Assembly: GCF_903995425.1 (NCBI RefSeq)
Contig: NC_050463.1
Span: 3,786,294 to 3,850,293, forward strand
From: Onychomys torridus
Taxonomy: Eukaryota; Chordata; Mammalia; Rodentia; Cricetidae
Length of the DNA stretch: 64,000 nt
Direction of reading: 5' to 3'
Below, piece by piece: positions 34,074 to 45,541 of this stretch. Each line of letters starts with the position of its first letter. The stretch's first letter is position 1. Both the position numbers and the translations under genes were made by a program. The notes beneath the pieces are model-generated. The model had not been told where the DNA came from. It saw only the letters and a list, made by a program, of their open reading frames with translations, and made no database searches.

Positions 34074-34565
34074 TGTAGGAATTTAGCAATCACTGTATCT
34101 GGGGTAGACATCAGAATGAATAGTTTTCACTGTATCTAGGATAATCTTTAGAGTGAATGGTTGTTTTCTAGAAGTACTTTGACCTTGAAGAATCATTGGA
34201 AAAACGGTTAAGAATCTTTGTGGAAAACAGTGGTTGCTTTCCTTCATTTGTAAAATTGTTTTTCTGAAGGGGCATTGCAGCCTTTCCATGACTTTGGTCA
34301 CCAGATGCCTCTGGCACACCTGAGGCTCTTGCATTATTGTCTATTGCAAACAATATACAATAAAGGACTAAAGTCATGAGGGTCTGCAGGACCTTGGGAG
34401 GAGGAAATGCTTTACCCAAAAAACAACTTCGTGTAACAATAAATATGCCTCTAGAGCTGTTCTGGGCTTAGTCCATCAGAGAGGCTGGAATTTCCAGCTC
34501 TTACACAGGCCTTAAAATTTCATCTTGGAGTGACCTCATTCTTCATCTGAGCCAGGCAACACAGA
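34074..34565 (+). repeat. 3' LTR of ERV 2
   Basis: Starts TGTAGGAATT right after the tract ttaaaaagggggaaa. Contains two partial repeats of actgtatcta/tggg near its start. The same family gives the solo LTR at 18268. Confidence 0.8.
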
Positions 34566-34659
34566 ACACCCTGACAGAGGCTAATAGCTTGTCCAAGGCC
34601 ATACAACCCATAGAATGCCAAAAGTCTAATTCAAAAAGTCAAATTCAACAAATAGGTAT

Positions 34660-34770
34660 TCATCTATTTATTCTTTAGAATATCACCTGTCATATAGCCA
34701 AGGTGTGTTCAAGCTCATGATCCTCCTGCTTCAACCTGCCACGTATTGATATTTCAGGCCTGTGTGAACA
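34660..34770 (-). mobile_element. old B1-like fragment
   Basis: atagccaaggtgtgttcaag with gatcctcctgcttcaacct: minus-strand B1 with strong decay. Confidence 0.5.
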
Positions 34771-34929
34771 TTCCAGGTCAAAATGTAGTAGTCCCCACCA
34801 GAAGTCAGACCTTAAACTGATTGTTCACGAATCTGATTGTAAGATGGGATATGATGCTACTGTCTGGATAGTTAGTGAACAAAAAGATCTGAACAGCAAA
34901 GAGGGTTATTATTTTTTTTTCAAAAGGGA

Positions 34930-35490
34930 GCTTTCAGATTATCTTAGGATTTCTATGGCTGTGATAAACACCATGACAAAGAGCAACTTGAGTAAGAAAG
35001 GGTTTATTTGACTTACCCTTCAATTTCATAGTCCACTATTAAAGGAAGAACAAAGAGGAACTCAAGGAACTCAGGAACCTGGAGGCAAAAGCTGATTTAG
35101 GGAGAGGTGCTGCTTTGGGGCTTGAACCCCAAGGATTGCTCAGCCAACTTTTTTTTATAGAACCACAAGCGCAATCATAAAAAGTTGGGCTCTATCCATC
35201 ATTAATTAAGAAACTACTCTAAACCCGGTGGTGGTGGCACACGCCTTTAATCCCAGCACTCAGGAGGCAGAGCCAGGCGGATCTTTGTAAGTTTGAGGCC
35301 AGCCTGGTCTCCAAAGCGAGTTCCAGGAAAGGCGCAAAGCTACACAGAGAAACCCTGTCTTAAAAAAACCAATAAAAAAAAGAAAAGAAAAACCAAGAAA
35401 CTACCCTAAATGCTTGCCTACACCATGATCTTATGGAGGCATTTTCTCAATTGAGTCATCCTCTCAAATGTCTTTAACTTGTATCAAAGT
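34930..35490 (-). mobile_element. mid-repetitive rodent repeat split by a B1
   Basis: The ctatggctgtgataaacacc ... agaaagggtttatttgac ... ggaggcattttctcaattga order is a common rodent dispersed repeat (probably LTR-derived). Related pieces lie at 18090-18240 and 56960-57160. The B1 at 35225-35393 interrupts it. Confidence 0.6.
35225..35393 (+). mobile_element. B1 SINE, young
   Basis: Near-consensus cricetid-type B1 (cccggtggtggtggcacac; ggcgcaaagctacacagaga), TSD aagaaactac-tctaaa and aagaaactac-cctaaa. Confidence 0.95.
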
Positions 35491-35544
35491 GACACAAAAC
35501 TATATGTAAGTGACCCTACCCAATTACACAGAGAAGCTCCATTG

Positions 35545-36180
35545 GCTGAAAAATCACTTTCAACAAAGTAGCTGGAGACACAATTAACTCTCAAAAATCA
35601 GTAGCTCTCCTATGTACAAATGACAAAAGGACTGGGAAAAAGCAAGAAAATGACACTTTTCAAAATAGCCACAAATTATATAAAATATCTTGGGGTAACT
35701 CTATCCAAGGAAGCAAAAGACTTGAAAGATAAAAATGTCAAGTCCTTGAAGACAGAAATTGAAAAAGAGAGAAGATAGAAAGATCTCCATGCTCATTGAT
35801 TAGTACGATTAACATAATAAAAATGGCCATGCTACCAAAAGCCAACTACATATTCAATGCAACCCCCATCAAAATCCTAATACAGTTCTTTATAGACCTT
35901 GAAAGGACAATTCTCAGCTTCAAATAGAAAAACAAAAAATTCCAGGACAGCAATGCAATCCTGAACAATAAAAGAACTGCTGAAAGTCTCATCATTCCAG
36001 ATTGCACGTTGTACTATAGAGAAATAGAAATAAAAATCACATGGTATTGGAATAAAAACATTATTTTTTAATTAATTTTAAAATAAAATAAAATTAAATA
36101 CACATGTGCATAAAAACATTATTTTAATTAATTTAAAAATTAAATTAAATTAAACACATATGTGCCTACCCAGAATAAAT
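35545..36180 (+). mobile_element. L1 ORF2 fragment
   Basis: acacaattaactctcaaaaa onwards matches the region of L1 ORF2 also seen at 27540 and 53080. Truncated at both ends, many stops. AT-rich tail repeated near 36060-36155. Confidence 0.85.
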
Positions 36181-36200
36181 GAAGAAAAATCCATACAAAA

Positions 36201-36202
<2 letters not shown>

Positions 36203-36233
<31 letters not shown>

Positions 36234-36260
36234 TACATACAAATACATACATACATACAC
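36203..36260. repeat. (ATAC)n microsatellite
   Basis: acatacat units with a central atatatat part. Confidence 0.92.
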
Positions 36261-36299
36261 AAGTGTAAATATATCAAGTTTCTTATCCTGGAGCAGCCC

Positions 36300-36960
36300 A
36301 TGGAGTGACAAAATTCAGAGACTGCTGGTTCCAGCATGGATACAGGAGTGGAAAGAACAACATTGGACTTCAAGAGACCTCACAGGGACCTCAAGAGACA
36401 AGAGGGGACCACTGGACACCATGTGATCTCAAAGGACCACAGGGCACCTCAAGGAACTTTAAGGGGTGCAAAATTCCACTGCCAACTCTCACAGCCCTAG
36501 AAGGATCACACACTGACTCCCATGGCTCCCCCCCATGTGGGGACTGGACTCTGAGCTCGACCTTCTCTCCTGAAAGCTCCTGGCAGGGAGTCATAAGACA
36601 GCACAGGAAACCAAGAGTGCCTCACACAGTCCAGAACCAGGCCTGCAGCATGGCAGACCAAAAGTGCCCTCCACATTCTGAGTATCAGTCTGCCTGGAGG
36701 CCCTCATTGGCTAGTGTGGTCTGAGGGACAGGAGCAGCTCCCTTACAAACAGAGTGCCATAAAGGGACATAGCACAGTGGTTTCAAGCACTGGCTTCCAC
36801 CCAAGAAACAGAACTGTCCCAGGCCTGCAGAGATTGGCATTGCAGCAGAACCTGGACTACAAAGTCTTCCATGCACTATCCCTGCACTCTGTAGGCACTT
36901 CCCCGTTTTTCCTCTTGGAAACAAAAACCAGGGACTTTAGCATACACAGTCATTACTCAG
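36300..36960 (-). pseudogene. decayed KZFP promoter/first exon, copy 1
   Basis: Paralogous to 58.2-58.9 kb: gaccaaaagtgccctccaca, cattggctagtgtggtctga and agagattggcattgcagcag correspond in order. On the minus strand the exon-1 end reads gagctcagagtcca and then skips to gtccccacatg. The bases holding the ATG and the splice donor in the 58.4 kb copy are deleted. CpGs have mostly decayed to TpG/CpA. The promoter is probably dead. Confidence 0.75.
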
Positions 36961-37154
36961 TGTGCAGTTGTGTATTCCCCTGCCTCCCAGATGAAAAGGC
37001 CCCCAACCCACTTAGGTCAAGTTTGAACCACCTAATGGATATTCACCAGACAGAAGCAATTTCAATAAGGCATGCCTAAGACTGCTCAATCCTTTCTCAG
37101 CTGCACATTGGTACCCCATTCATTAATATTTTCCCAGCCTTCTGAGTTAGGATT

Positions 37155-37205
37155 CAAGTGCTTTTACTTTAGATTACTCATTACTGCTTGCTACTGTTAT
37201 TTAAT

Positions 37206-37257
<52 letters not shown>

Positions 37258-37460
37258 ATACACATATATATATATGGAAAAACATTTTCCATATCTGGAT
37301 TGTCCTGGTGATTGTATACAGCTTTACATTACTTATGTGGCCATTCTTATCCCTCAGTTTAAATTGTCTGGGGCTATGATTAAAGTTGGCTATTAAATGA
37401 GATTTTAGTCCACATCATCCGTCCACTCCTTTCTCCCAGACTCCATTGCCTCCAGTGGGG
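37155..37460 (+). mobile_element. LTR family C fragment
   Basis: gcagctttacattact.. to taaattgtctggggctatga match 1270-1340 and, reversed, 20964-21395. Interrupted by a TG microsatellite (37214-37254). The next 140 bases are shared with 1440-1560. Confidence 0.55.
37214..37254. repeat. (TG)n microsatellite
   Basis: Uninterrupted TG run flanked by AT repeats. Confidence 0.97.
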
Positions 37461-37629
37461 TCACAGGGGTTTGCCAACACAGCCTCCAAACATGTTTTTA
37501 AAGATAGGGTCTCATATGATCCAATGCTTTTGGAATTAGAGCAGTCATCACTATGTAACGTAGTGTCAACATTGAACCAAACAGCTAAAATTCAAAATTT
37601 CACTTGTGTGAATTATATTTCAAGGTAGA

Positions 37630-38430
37630 AACAATATAATGTGTGTCTGACTTTACTATTTTTTCACTGAAACACACTGTGTATCAATTGCTTAAAGGTC
37701 TAATGACCTGGGTTCATCTCTTGGAATCTACATAGTACCAACTCATGGATACTCTCCTCTGAACTCCACATGTGCACTGTTACATACAGAGCCACTCCCC
37801 AACCTGATGTTTATGTGCACACATGTGCTCACCTAGAAAAAGAAAAATTCATACATATATGCATACATTCATACATGAATGTAAAAATATCAAGTTCTTA
37901 GCCGTGCATTCACTTACGACAATGTTCGTACTCCAGGCAGTACCAATCGTCTTGACAACAACCCCAATTCACCAAGAGAAAACAAAATCTGAGCTCACTG
38001 TTCAGAAAGGCTAGACTCTTTCCATTTTATCCACTTGTTCACTTATTAATACACAGTATATTACACCATAGTCTAAACTGGCCTGGATGTGCAATGTACT
38101 ACTGACTGGACTGTACATCAGGGAACTGTCTGCCTCAGCATTCTAAGAGAAATCACAGGCATGAGCCAAGATGCCCAGTTTCCACATCTTAAAAACAACA
38201 AACTAATAGGTGAGGTAGGACTACTTCCACATATTTTCAATTATGTATTTCCTGAAAAGAACTCAAAATGTCCATGACAAATTTGTCATGACAAATGGCC
38301 AAGTGTGGTACATTAACACTGTATGAGAAACATGGGTGTATGCAAAGAAAAGGCATTAGGATTAGCATATGAAAGAAGCCCAGGGCTGGGGCTGAGACTG
38401 TTGGTAGACTGTTAGTCTAGGATGTTCCCA
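37630..38430. other. mostly unassigned, with an old B1-like fragment
   Basis: About 38060-38175 has the reversed B1-like order (agtctaaactggcctggat ... ctgcctcagcattctaagag). The rest shows no recognisable gene or repeat. Confidence 0.4.
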
Positions 38431-38434
38431 GTGA

Positions 38435-38890
38435 AGGACTCTAACAGATCCAACCACACCAAACACAGGTCAGATCATGGCAAACGTGGTGCCAACAGGA
38501 TTTACCTCCTCCCCTCCCCTGCAAAATTGTTATCATATATTCCTAAAGCTAGCCACCAAGGTCCATTCCTTTCTTTGGCCAATGATTCATTCCTGAGACT
38601 GATCACCAAGATCCAACTACTAAAACATCAACACCTAGTGATCAAAATTCATTATTTTGACTAACCTAATTAAAATACCCAAATAGAACTTACAACATAT
38701 CCTAGTTCATCCTAACACATACCTCTTTTCTCTCTTTAAAAAAACACTTGCAAAACTACCTGCTGCTGTTTCTGCCCAATTCAGATTCAGTCACCTGTCA
38801 CTTTACCTTGCTAAATAATGAATCTCTTTGCATTTGTTCTGTGCTTGGAAATTGGTGCTTGAGTGTTGTCTGTGTCTAGTCCAGGATCCA
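38435..38890 (+). mobile_element. probable class I-type solo LTR
   Basis: aacacaggtcagatcatggc, a ctctttaaaaaaacacttgc TATA-like zone, ctaaataatgaatctctttg as polyadenylation region and a gtcc end resemble gammaretrovirus-type rodent LTRs. Ends not fixed. Confidence 0.4.
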
Positions 38891-39317
38891 GAGGTGAGTA
38901 CCCTGCACTATGTAGGACCCTTCACAGAGTCCTGGGTTCCATCCTCAGTATGGCATAAAACAGGCAACTCATGACTGTCATCCCAGCACTCAAAGGCAAG
39001 AGTGGGAGACTTGAATTTGGAGTCATCCTCTACTACAAAAAACTTAATTTTCACACAATAGTAGCAGAGGGATGACCTTGAGATCTGGCTTCTCCTTCCT
39101 TTCTAGGGATTGGAACTAAAGCCTTGAGAACCAAACCTGGGTTCAATCTCCATCAGTATTCCCCATCACTTTTATGGTCTCTTTGATTTGTATATGGTGG
39201 ACCCTTAGTAGAGCCTAGCCTGCTGGGCCTACCTAGGTCAGACTTTTCTTTGGAAAACTTTGGTAACAGCTGAACATTTCTCTCTAGCTGGGTTATTTCC
39301 TAGCAGTCAGGCTGTTT

Positions 39318-39405
39318 GCAGATAGAAGGAGAGGAAAGGGGAAGGGGGAAGGGAGGAGAAAGAAGGGAAGAGGGGAGGGGAGGGGAGGGGAGGGAAAAAA
39401 GGAAA
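39318..39405. repeat. purine-rich (GGGGA)n low-complexity tract
   Basis: Repeated gggga/agga units on the + strand. Confidence 0.9.
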
Positions 39406-40080
39406 GCCAGGTGTCAGAGAAAGACTGGGTACCCTTTCCTACCTGCATTCCATGTAACAAATGATATGCATAAGAAAAACCTAAGATAGAGTGGAAATGC
39501 TGGGTATTGTGTAAATAACCTAAAAAGATAAGGAGCTGGGAAAATGGCTCACAGGGAAAAGCACACTTATTGTGCAAAGCATGACTCTGACTGAGTTCAG
39601 CACTGTATCCACTGAGTGGATCCTGGCCCAGTCAGTCCCTGTGTCCTATCTTCCCCATGATGACTATTCTTGGTTGTCCACTTGATCACATTTGGAATGA
39701 ACTAAAACACAGAAATGGAGGGCACATCTGTGAGGGTTTTTTTCTTGATTTGAAGTAGGTAGGTATACTCATAATATGAATCTGTAAGGGAGAAACACAT
39801 AGGCCTTTAACCTGCATCCTGAAGCCAGAAGACACATCATTATTCTAGGTCACACCTTCAGAAGCTTTTGCTCTTTGCCCTCTTTCCCTCAACTTTGTAT
39901 TAAGTCTGTTCCTTCACTGGCATTGCAGCACACTTCTTCAGATTGAAGGGTTTACTAAAGACCAGCAGATTCACAGACACTGATGGACTGAGCAACGTCT
40001 GCATTCTTAGAATTTCCAATCACAGCCAGCCATTGTTGGATTCATTGTGCTGCTGCCTAAAAGTCATTCCAATAAATCTC
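39406..40080. other. no identifiable gene
   Basis: Unassigned. Contains a B2-like head near 39535 (gagctgggaaaatggctcac) that soon decays. Confidence 0.4.

Positions 40081-40084
<4 letters not shown>

Positions 40085-40120
<36 letters not shown>
40085..40120. repeat. (TG)n microsatellite
   Basis: Uninterrupted TG run. Confidence 0.97.
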
Positions 40121-40122
<2 letters not shown>

Positions 40123-40178
40123 ATATATGTATGTATAATCATTCTTTAAATTTTGTTACTCTAAAGAATTGAGACTAG

Positions 40179-40392
40179 GGCTGGAGAGATGGCTCAGAGG
40201 TTAAGAGCACTAGAGGTCCTGAGTTCAATTCCCAGCAACCACATGGTGGCTCACAACCACCTGTAATGAGATCTGGTGCCCTCTTCTGGCCTGCAAGGAC
40301 ACATGCAAATAGAATACTGTATACTAAATAAATAACTAACTAAATAAATAAATAAAGAAACAAACAAATAAACAAACAAACAAACTCTTGGA
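40179..40392 (+). mobile_element. B2 SINE
   Basis: gggctggagagatggctcag head with A and B boxes, tRNA-unrelated body and an (AAAC/AAAT)n tail. Flanked by aagaattg. Confidence 0.95.
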
Positions 40393-40699
40393 AAAAAAGA
40401 ATTGCTATTAATACAGATTTGATAGTAGACATCTCCCAACCATTGAATATTTTAATGGATTCTGCATATTGAGCTCAAACAATTCCTCTATTAGAAAATG
40501 CAAGACTTGAAACCAACTACAATACTAGTGTTATTTTACAACCATTTGTCTCTCTTCAGACAGCTATACAACAACAAATTCAGCATTTTTTTCATAGCTC
40601 ATTCTTATTTGCAAGGTCTATTAACATTTGCCAATGCCCAAGCCAAGGGACTGGCCTCCTCCTCAACCCTAATTCTTTCTTTTCAGGCCACTCAAAAAT

Positions 40700-40913
40700 C
40701 TCACTTTTTTTTTTTAAGCAAAATGCGAAATCATTACAAGAACAATTCTCTTTGTCTCATGAGCAAGCTCAGCAAATTAACGGGACTTGTCCTTGTTCTT
40801 CCTTTACTGTTGTCATCTGCTGGCAGAATTAACCCTCAGGAGTTAAAATCCAACACTGTTTGGCAAACAGATAATACTATCTCAGAATTTGACCATTTAA
40901 AATACGTTCACCT
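40700..40913 (+). pseudogene. ERV 3 integrase N-terminal part
   Basis: Across shifted frames the zinc-binding region (SLSHEQAQQ and a CPCS pair) and the start of the core (ISEFDHLKYVH) can be read. The first catalytic Asp region reads as VWQTDNT. Broken by stops. Confidence 0.6.
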
Positions 40914-41563
40914 CTGGCCTACCCTGGTAATCAGAGTGGTGAATACCCTGTCACTAATGACCTATCATCCACTAACTGACAGAAGCAGATGCACAGATCC
41001 ACAGCCAAGGACCAGGCCAAGGTCTAGGAGTCCAGCTGAAGAAAGGGAAGAGGGTTTCTATGAGAAAAGGGGGTCAAGATCATGAAGGGGTTTTCTACAG
41101 AGACAACTGAACCAAGCTCATGGGAACTCATGAACTTTAGACGTACAGCTGTGGAGCCTGCATCAGAATGGACTAGGCTATCTGCATATAAAATACAGTT
41201 GTGTAGCTGGGTCTGTCTGAAGGGCCCCAGGCAGTGGGATCAGAATCTATCCCTGGTGCATGAGCTGGCTTTTTGGACTGCATTACCTATGATGCCATGC
41301 TCAGCCTTAATGCAAGGAGGAGGAACTTAGTCGTGCCTCAACTGAATGTACCAGGCTTTGCTGACTCCCTATGGGAGGCCTTACCCTTCTGGAGAACTAG
41401 ATGGATGGTGGAGGGGAAGCTGGGGAGGGAGCCGGAAGAGGAATGGGAGAGGGATCTGTGATTGGTATGTAAAATGAACTAAAATATTTCTTAAATAAAA
41501 ACATGAAAAAGAGAAATTTTCCATTAAATAAATATGCTTGTAGCTGGAAAAAAAATAAAACAT
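40914..41563 (+). mobile_element. L1 3' end inserted in ERV 3
   Basis: Rodent L1 3' UTR landmarks: agctcatgggaactcatgaa, cctggtgcatgagctggctt, aatgtaccaggctttgctga and a poly(A)-rich end. Flanked by gttcacct at 40906-40913 and 41564-41571, an 8-bp TSD inside integrase. The insertion is 5'-truncated and has no ORF2. Confidence 0.88.
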
Positions 41564-41571
41564 GTTCACCT

Positions 41572-42060
41572 AATAGTTGATACTTATATAAATAGGATCT
41601 TTGCTTCTGCTCACAGAGGCAAATTGACCTCAAATACCATTAGTCCTTTTTTTATACACCTTTCCTTTTTTAGGATTACCACAACAAATAAAAACTGATA
41701 ATACCCCTTCTTATACCACCAAATGCTTTAGAGAAATTTTCAGTGTATGGAATATTAATCATGGCACTGGAATCCCTTACAATCCACAAGGAACAATCCA
41801 TCAACTACTGAAACAACAAATATATAACATAAAAAGTTGGTTATACACCCACCAAAATCCCTACAACTATGCTGCATCGAGCAATGTTAACTTTACTTTT
41901 TTCACTATAAAGGATAATGCTTCTGCTACCCAAAAGCATTTGGCTCTCAAGAAGACAAAGTCTAAGGAATATGTTAAATGCAAAGATCTACAACTAAACA
42001 ATAGAAAGGGCCTGATGCCCTGTTAATATAGGGGAAAGCTTACGTTTGCGTCTTTCCAGA
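41572..42060 (+). pseudogene. ERV 3 integrase C-terminal part
   Basis: IKTDNTPSYTTKCF (second catalytic Asp) and GIPYNPQG are clear. The catalytic Glu region is lost by a small deletion after PQG. The C-terminal domain end (KGPDALL, CVFPENEQSPKW) overlaps the start of the env frame, as in betaretroviruses. Confidence 0.8.
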
Positions 42061-42062
42061 AA

Positions 42063-42600
42063 ATGAACAAAGTCCCAAATGGCTCCCGCTGTGATACATC
42101 CAACCAGGACAACATCCTAGAGACCACCAGACAAATGAAAAATCTAAAGACAGGCAATAAACTAATCAAGAGGAGACACTCCAAGAGGAAGAATAAGCCA
42201 TTGACTTGGAGAAACATCAAAACCTTAACTCATCAAGCTGAGACTTTGGTGAAACAGCAAGATTATAACATGACTGATCCAAAAATGATGGTTTTATATC
42301 TATTGACATTGTTACATGTAAAATTCTCAGATAGTCAATGTAGAATCCAAATGCTGTTTGTGGGGAGGATAAAAAGAATACACGTAATAGGAAACAGCTT
42401 GATGTTTTGTCATGCTAAAGATTGCTTTTATCCTTTAGGTCCAGTTATATGGATAAAAGATGGTGTACAAATATTTAGTCACATGAATGGAGAAGATTTT
42501 GGTTGGACTAATCTAACTGATCAGTACAAACACTACAATACAGACTTCAGCACAATTAAGTATGCCAGAAAGCTGATAGTAGAAATTATAATTGGATGAA
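42063..42600 (+). pseudogene. ERV 3 env, N-terminal part
   Basis: A 178-codon frame with a basic Lys/Arg-rich leader, LTWRNIKTLTHQAE (typical betaretroviral Env leader), a hydrophobic signal segment (MMVLYLLTLL) and surface sequence with NLTD sequon and a CHAKDCFYPLG motif. A frameshift ends it at 42600. Confidence 0.75.
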
Positions 42601-43475
42601 GATGAAAATGTAATATCTGATGTACTGCTTACTAAAATTGTTATTACTGTACCTAGAACAGAGCTATCTGTTGTCAATGATTTAGGAAATAACTTCTGGC
42701 TTCATTTTGTACTTGGCTATAAACAAAAACAATCTTTTAGTATCAGAGGAGACACATCTATTCCTGGGCTCTTAAACAGAAACTTATTTGGCATAGGAGT
42801 CACACATAAGCACTGTGCACAAATAACAGGGGACAATATAGAATCTTCCTATATATATGGCTTCCCCTGATATCCCTATCAATGATATTTTTCTATCACA
42901 TTGTTTATTCTTTGAATGTACTTATATCTCTTCTTACTGCAATTCCACTTCTGTTTACACCCTTCCCTTTGGTAAACAAACTGCCTCTGGAATGGATGAT
43001 TTGGGGGGGGGGGGGGCTACTTATACTGCCCTTCCTGTGGGTTATACACATTGAAGTGGAAGAGTCTGTATTACAATTACTTTGCTCAGCACATCTCTGC
43101 AATTGGTCAATAGAATTACAAGGTCTTCTCGAGAATTGTGATGATTCTTGGCATTTACTGTATCCTGCAACCATTGCAGCCACATGGAGTCTTTTATTGC
43201 ATAGTCCATGATTAATTACTGGAATACAAATTGAAGCCTCAAAAATGGCCTGTATAATTAGTGTAACTACAAACATTAAAGCAAACATAATTGCAGAAAT
43301 TAAATTAGAGATGGGTGAATTGGAGACCACAGTTTTACAAAATAGAGCTCCTATAGATTATTTGTTACTCAAACATAATCTTAATTGCCAACAATTACCT
43401 GGCTTATATTGCTTTAAAGTCACAGTTTCGCAAATACTATTAATGGTGAAACTAATGACCAACACAAAGAAATAG
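42592..43475 (+). pseudogene. ERV 3 env, middle part and TM subunit
   Basis: Continues in other frames: the 42592-42870 frame (GDTSIPGLLNRNLFGIG) and, after several stops, TM ectodomain with LQNRAPIDYLLLKHN (the heptad/loop region of class II TM) ending near 43475. A (G)n run at 43004-43016 is a likely frameshift site. Non-functional. Confidence 0.7.
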
Positions 43476-43679
43476 ATTGAACCTCTCAAGTACCTTTGAG
43501 TGGCCTTTCTAGTTAAGATGACCTTCCCCAATCACTGGTCCTCTGTTAGCTAGTCTTATAATTCTCCTATGCTTGCCTATATTAATTTTACTATACATGA
43601 AGGCAATCTATTCTGCTACAGGTCACTAGGGCCTTGTACTCACAGAGAAGCACTAAGAAAATCAAGAATGTTAATCATG

Positions 43680-43920
43680 GGGCTGGAGAGATGGCTCAGA
43701 GGTTAAGAGCACCAACTTCTCTTCCAGAGGTCCTGAGTTCAATTCCCAGCAACCACATGGTGGCTCACAACCATTTGTAATGAGATCTGGCACCCTCTTC
43801 TGTGTACATAATAAATAAATAAATCTTATAGGGGTTGGGGATTTAGCTCAGTGGTAGAGCGCTTGCCTAGCAAGCGCAAGGCCCTGGGTTTGATCCTCAG
43901 CTCAAAAAAAAAAAAAAAAA
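43680..43920 (+). mobile_element. B2-ID composite SINE with one shared TSD
   Basis: A B2 (43680 to about 43830; body shortened after ggcaccctcttctg) is directly followed by a full ID element (43833-43920, ggggatttagctcagtggta to cctcagctc plus A tail). The pair, not the single units, is flanked by the 16-base duplication aagaatgttaatcatg (43664-43679 and 43921-43936). Confidence 0.9.
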
Positions 43921-43936
43921 AAGAATGTTAATCATG

Positions 43937-44400
43937 AAGGGATATCTCCTCAATGGAAGAGTGGAAATCAGATACTTGCATTCCATGCAGAAAGCAAAGA
44001 GTAGATTTTGTTAATGACCTAGTGACAGTTTTGCTATCTGTAGAGACACACTTCACCCTAATTCCCCAGAGTGATTATTCCAGACTCTCCCTTTCGTACA
44101 CCCTTTCATTTTAGGGGAGATATCACATGCACTCTATGGCTTGCTGACATCTGTGCTATATTGGTAAGACACCATATTAGATTCTAGGCCTTTCTGCACT
44201 AGAACCCGACCTCACAGTGACATGTACTTTGTAAAGGAGTTTCTATATAGTCCCATCTTAATCATTATTGTTCACTGAAACTAAAATGATTATGGGAATT
44301 ATTGTTGCCTGGAGATCCTTTTCCAAATTCTATTCTGTATATGTATGCCTACAATAAACTGCCTGATATGAGACTCAATAGAGTCTGATCCAGATTGACT
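43937..44400 (+). mobile_element. probable LTR of ERV 3 or related element
   Basis: Non-coding, with a ctacaataaactgcctgat polyadenylation-like site near 44352 and a following U5-like segment. Position after env suggests a 3' LTR, but no partner is in the window. Confidence 0.35.
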
Positions 44401-44419
44401 GAGAAAATCAATCTACACT

Positions 44420-45541
44420 GAGTTTAATTCTCATCTCTTCTATAGGCAGAGGATGAAGCCCCAATGTTGCAGAGAAACCATGGGTGATTGTCCAAGCAGC
44501 TAGCTGTTTATGTCATAACTCACATTTTTTTGGAAGTTGCTTGTTTGCACTTCCTGTTTTACTAGGTAATATTATTTCCTTCTTGGGTCTCTGACAGAGT
44601 TGAAGATTAGATAGTTATAGTTTTCTTATTAAGAAATTCACGGGAGGCAGAGGCAGGTGGATCTCTGTGAGTTCGAAGCCAGCCTGGTTTACAAAGCTAG
44701 TCCAGGATAGGCTCCAAAGCTACAGAGAAACCCTGTCTCAAAAAAACAAAAAACAAAAAAAAAAAAAGAAAGAAAAGAAAAGAAAGAAATTCAGAAGAGA
44801 AACTCACTAATCGGTATAAAGTATGTAAGTTTGGAAGACATCAAAAGATAGTTTTGGTAATGCAAATTAGGATAGAAGGTGAATTAGATACAATTCTTTG
44901 GATTCACAAGATAGGATAGATAATGGACTATCTTCTCTGAATTTGTCAAATGCAAATGGACTAGATATTATTGATATATTTACTGCTTGTATATATTGTA
45001 TATAGTTATTGTACTTATTGTATGTTCTTCTATTAGTTATAACTTATTTAGACAAAAAAAGGGGCAATGTGGTGATATATTGTGTCCCCCAAAATATTGT
45101 GCACCCTAATAAAGCTAATCTGAGGCTCACAGGAAAAGGCCAGATGCTCTATTAAACATGTAAGTCAGGCAATGGTAGCACAAGCCTTTAATCCTAGCAT
45201 TTGGGGGGCAGAGATCTATTTGGATCTCTGTGAGTTCAAGACAACACTGGGAACAGAGCCCGACACAGTGGCACGCGCCTTGAATTCCAATACTAGTTAA
45301 CCATAAAGGTCTAGAGGTCTGTACAGACAGACAGGACGTGACAGCTAGACAGAAAGAGGAAATGATGTAGCTCAACAGAGAGAGTAAGTAATATGGCAGG
45401 GACAGAAATGCATACAGGAAGTAGGTCTCTTTGGCTGAGGGTTTCCAAGTGGTAAGAGTGTGGCTGGCTTCTTTCTGCTTTTCTGCATTCACCCCAATAC
45501 CTGGCTCTGGTTTTTCATTAATAAGACCATTTAGCAATACA
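44420..45541 (+). mobile_element. LTR element: internal 3' part and 3' LTR (family B)
   Basis: 44528-44626 is shared with 56256-56346 (gttgcttg..tgcacttcct; gttgaagattagatagtta). A polypurine tract (gacaaaaaaaggggcaa) precedes the LTR at 45068-45541 (TGTGGTGATATATTG ... TTTAGCAATACA). The LTR carries two B1-like modules (45160-45300). A truncated B1 is inserted at 44641-44784. No coding capacity seen. Confidence 0.7.
44641..44784 (+). mobile_element. 5'-truncated B1 SINE
   Basis: Starts inside the B1 body (cgggaggcagaggcaggtgg), with TSD aagaaattca on both sides. Confidence 0.9.

Larger units (their letters stand above)
29303..34565 (+). mobile_element. class II ERV 2, strongly decayed provirus
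   Basis: Truncated 5' LTR, gag-like region with one zinc knuckle, protease, RT, RNase H, remnants of integrase, polypurine tract at 34055-34068 and 3' LTR 34074-34565. No TSD can be checked because the left end is lost. No env is recognisable between integrase (about 33830) and the PPT. Far older than the ERV at 5.7 kb. Confidence 0.85.
40440..43663 (+). mobile_element. class II ERV 3 (pol-env portion)
   Basis: RNase H/integrase remnants (40440-40913), an inserted L1 3' end, the rest of integrase (41572-42060) and env (42063-43520). The B2-ID unit follows at 43680. No LTR was assigned with certainty; sequence after 43937 may contain its 3' LTR. Frameshifts and stops throughout. Confidence 0.8.

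Noticed and set aside
36203..36260. CRISPR-like regular repeats
   Set aside because: Simple ATAC microsatellite in a mammalian genome; no spacers.
40498..41085. 195-codon + strand ORF
   Set aside because: Chance joining of decayed integrase frames with the inserted L1 3' end; not a gene.
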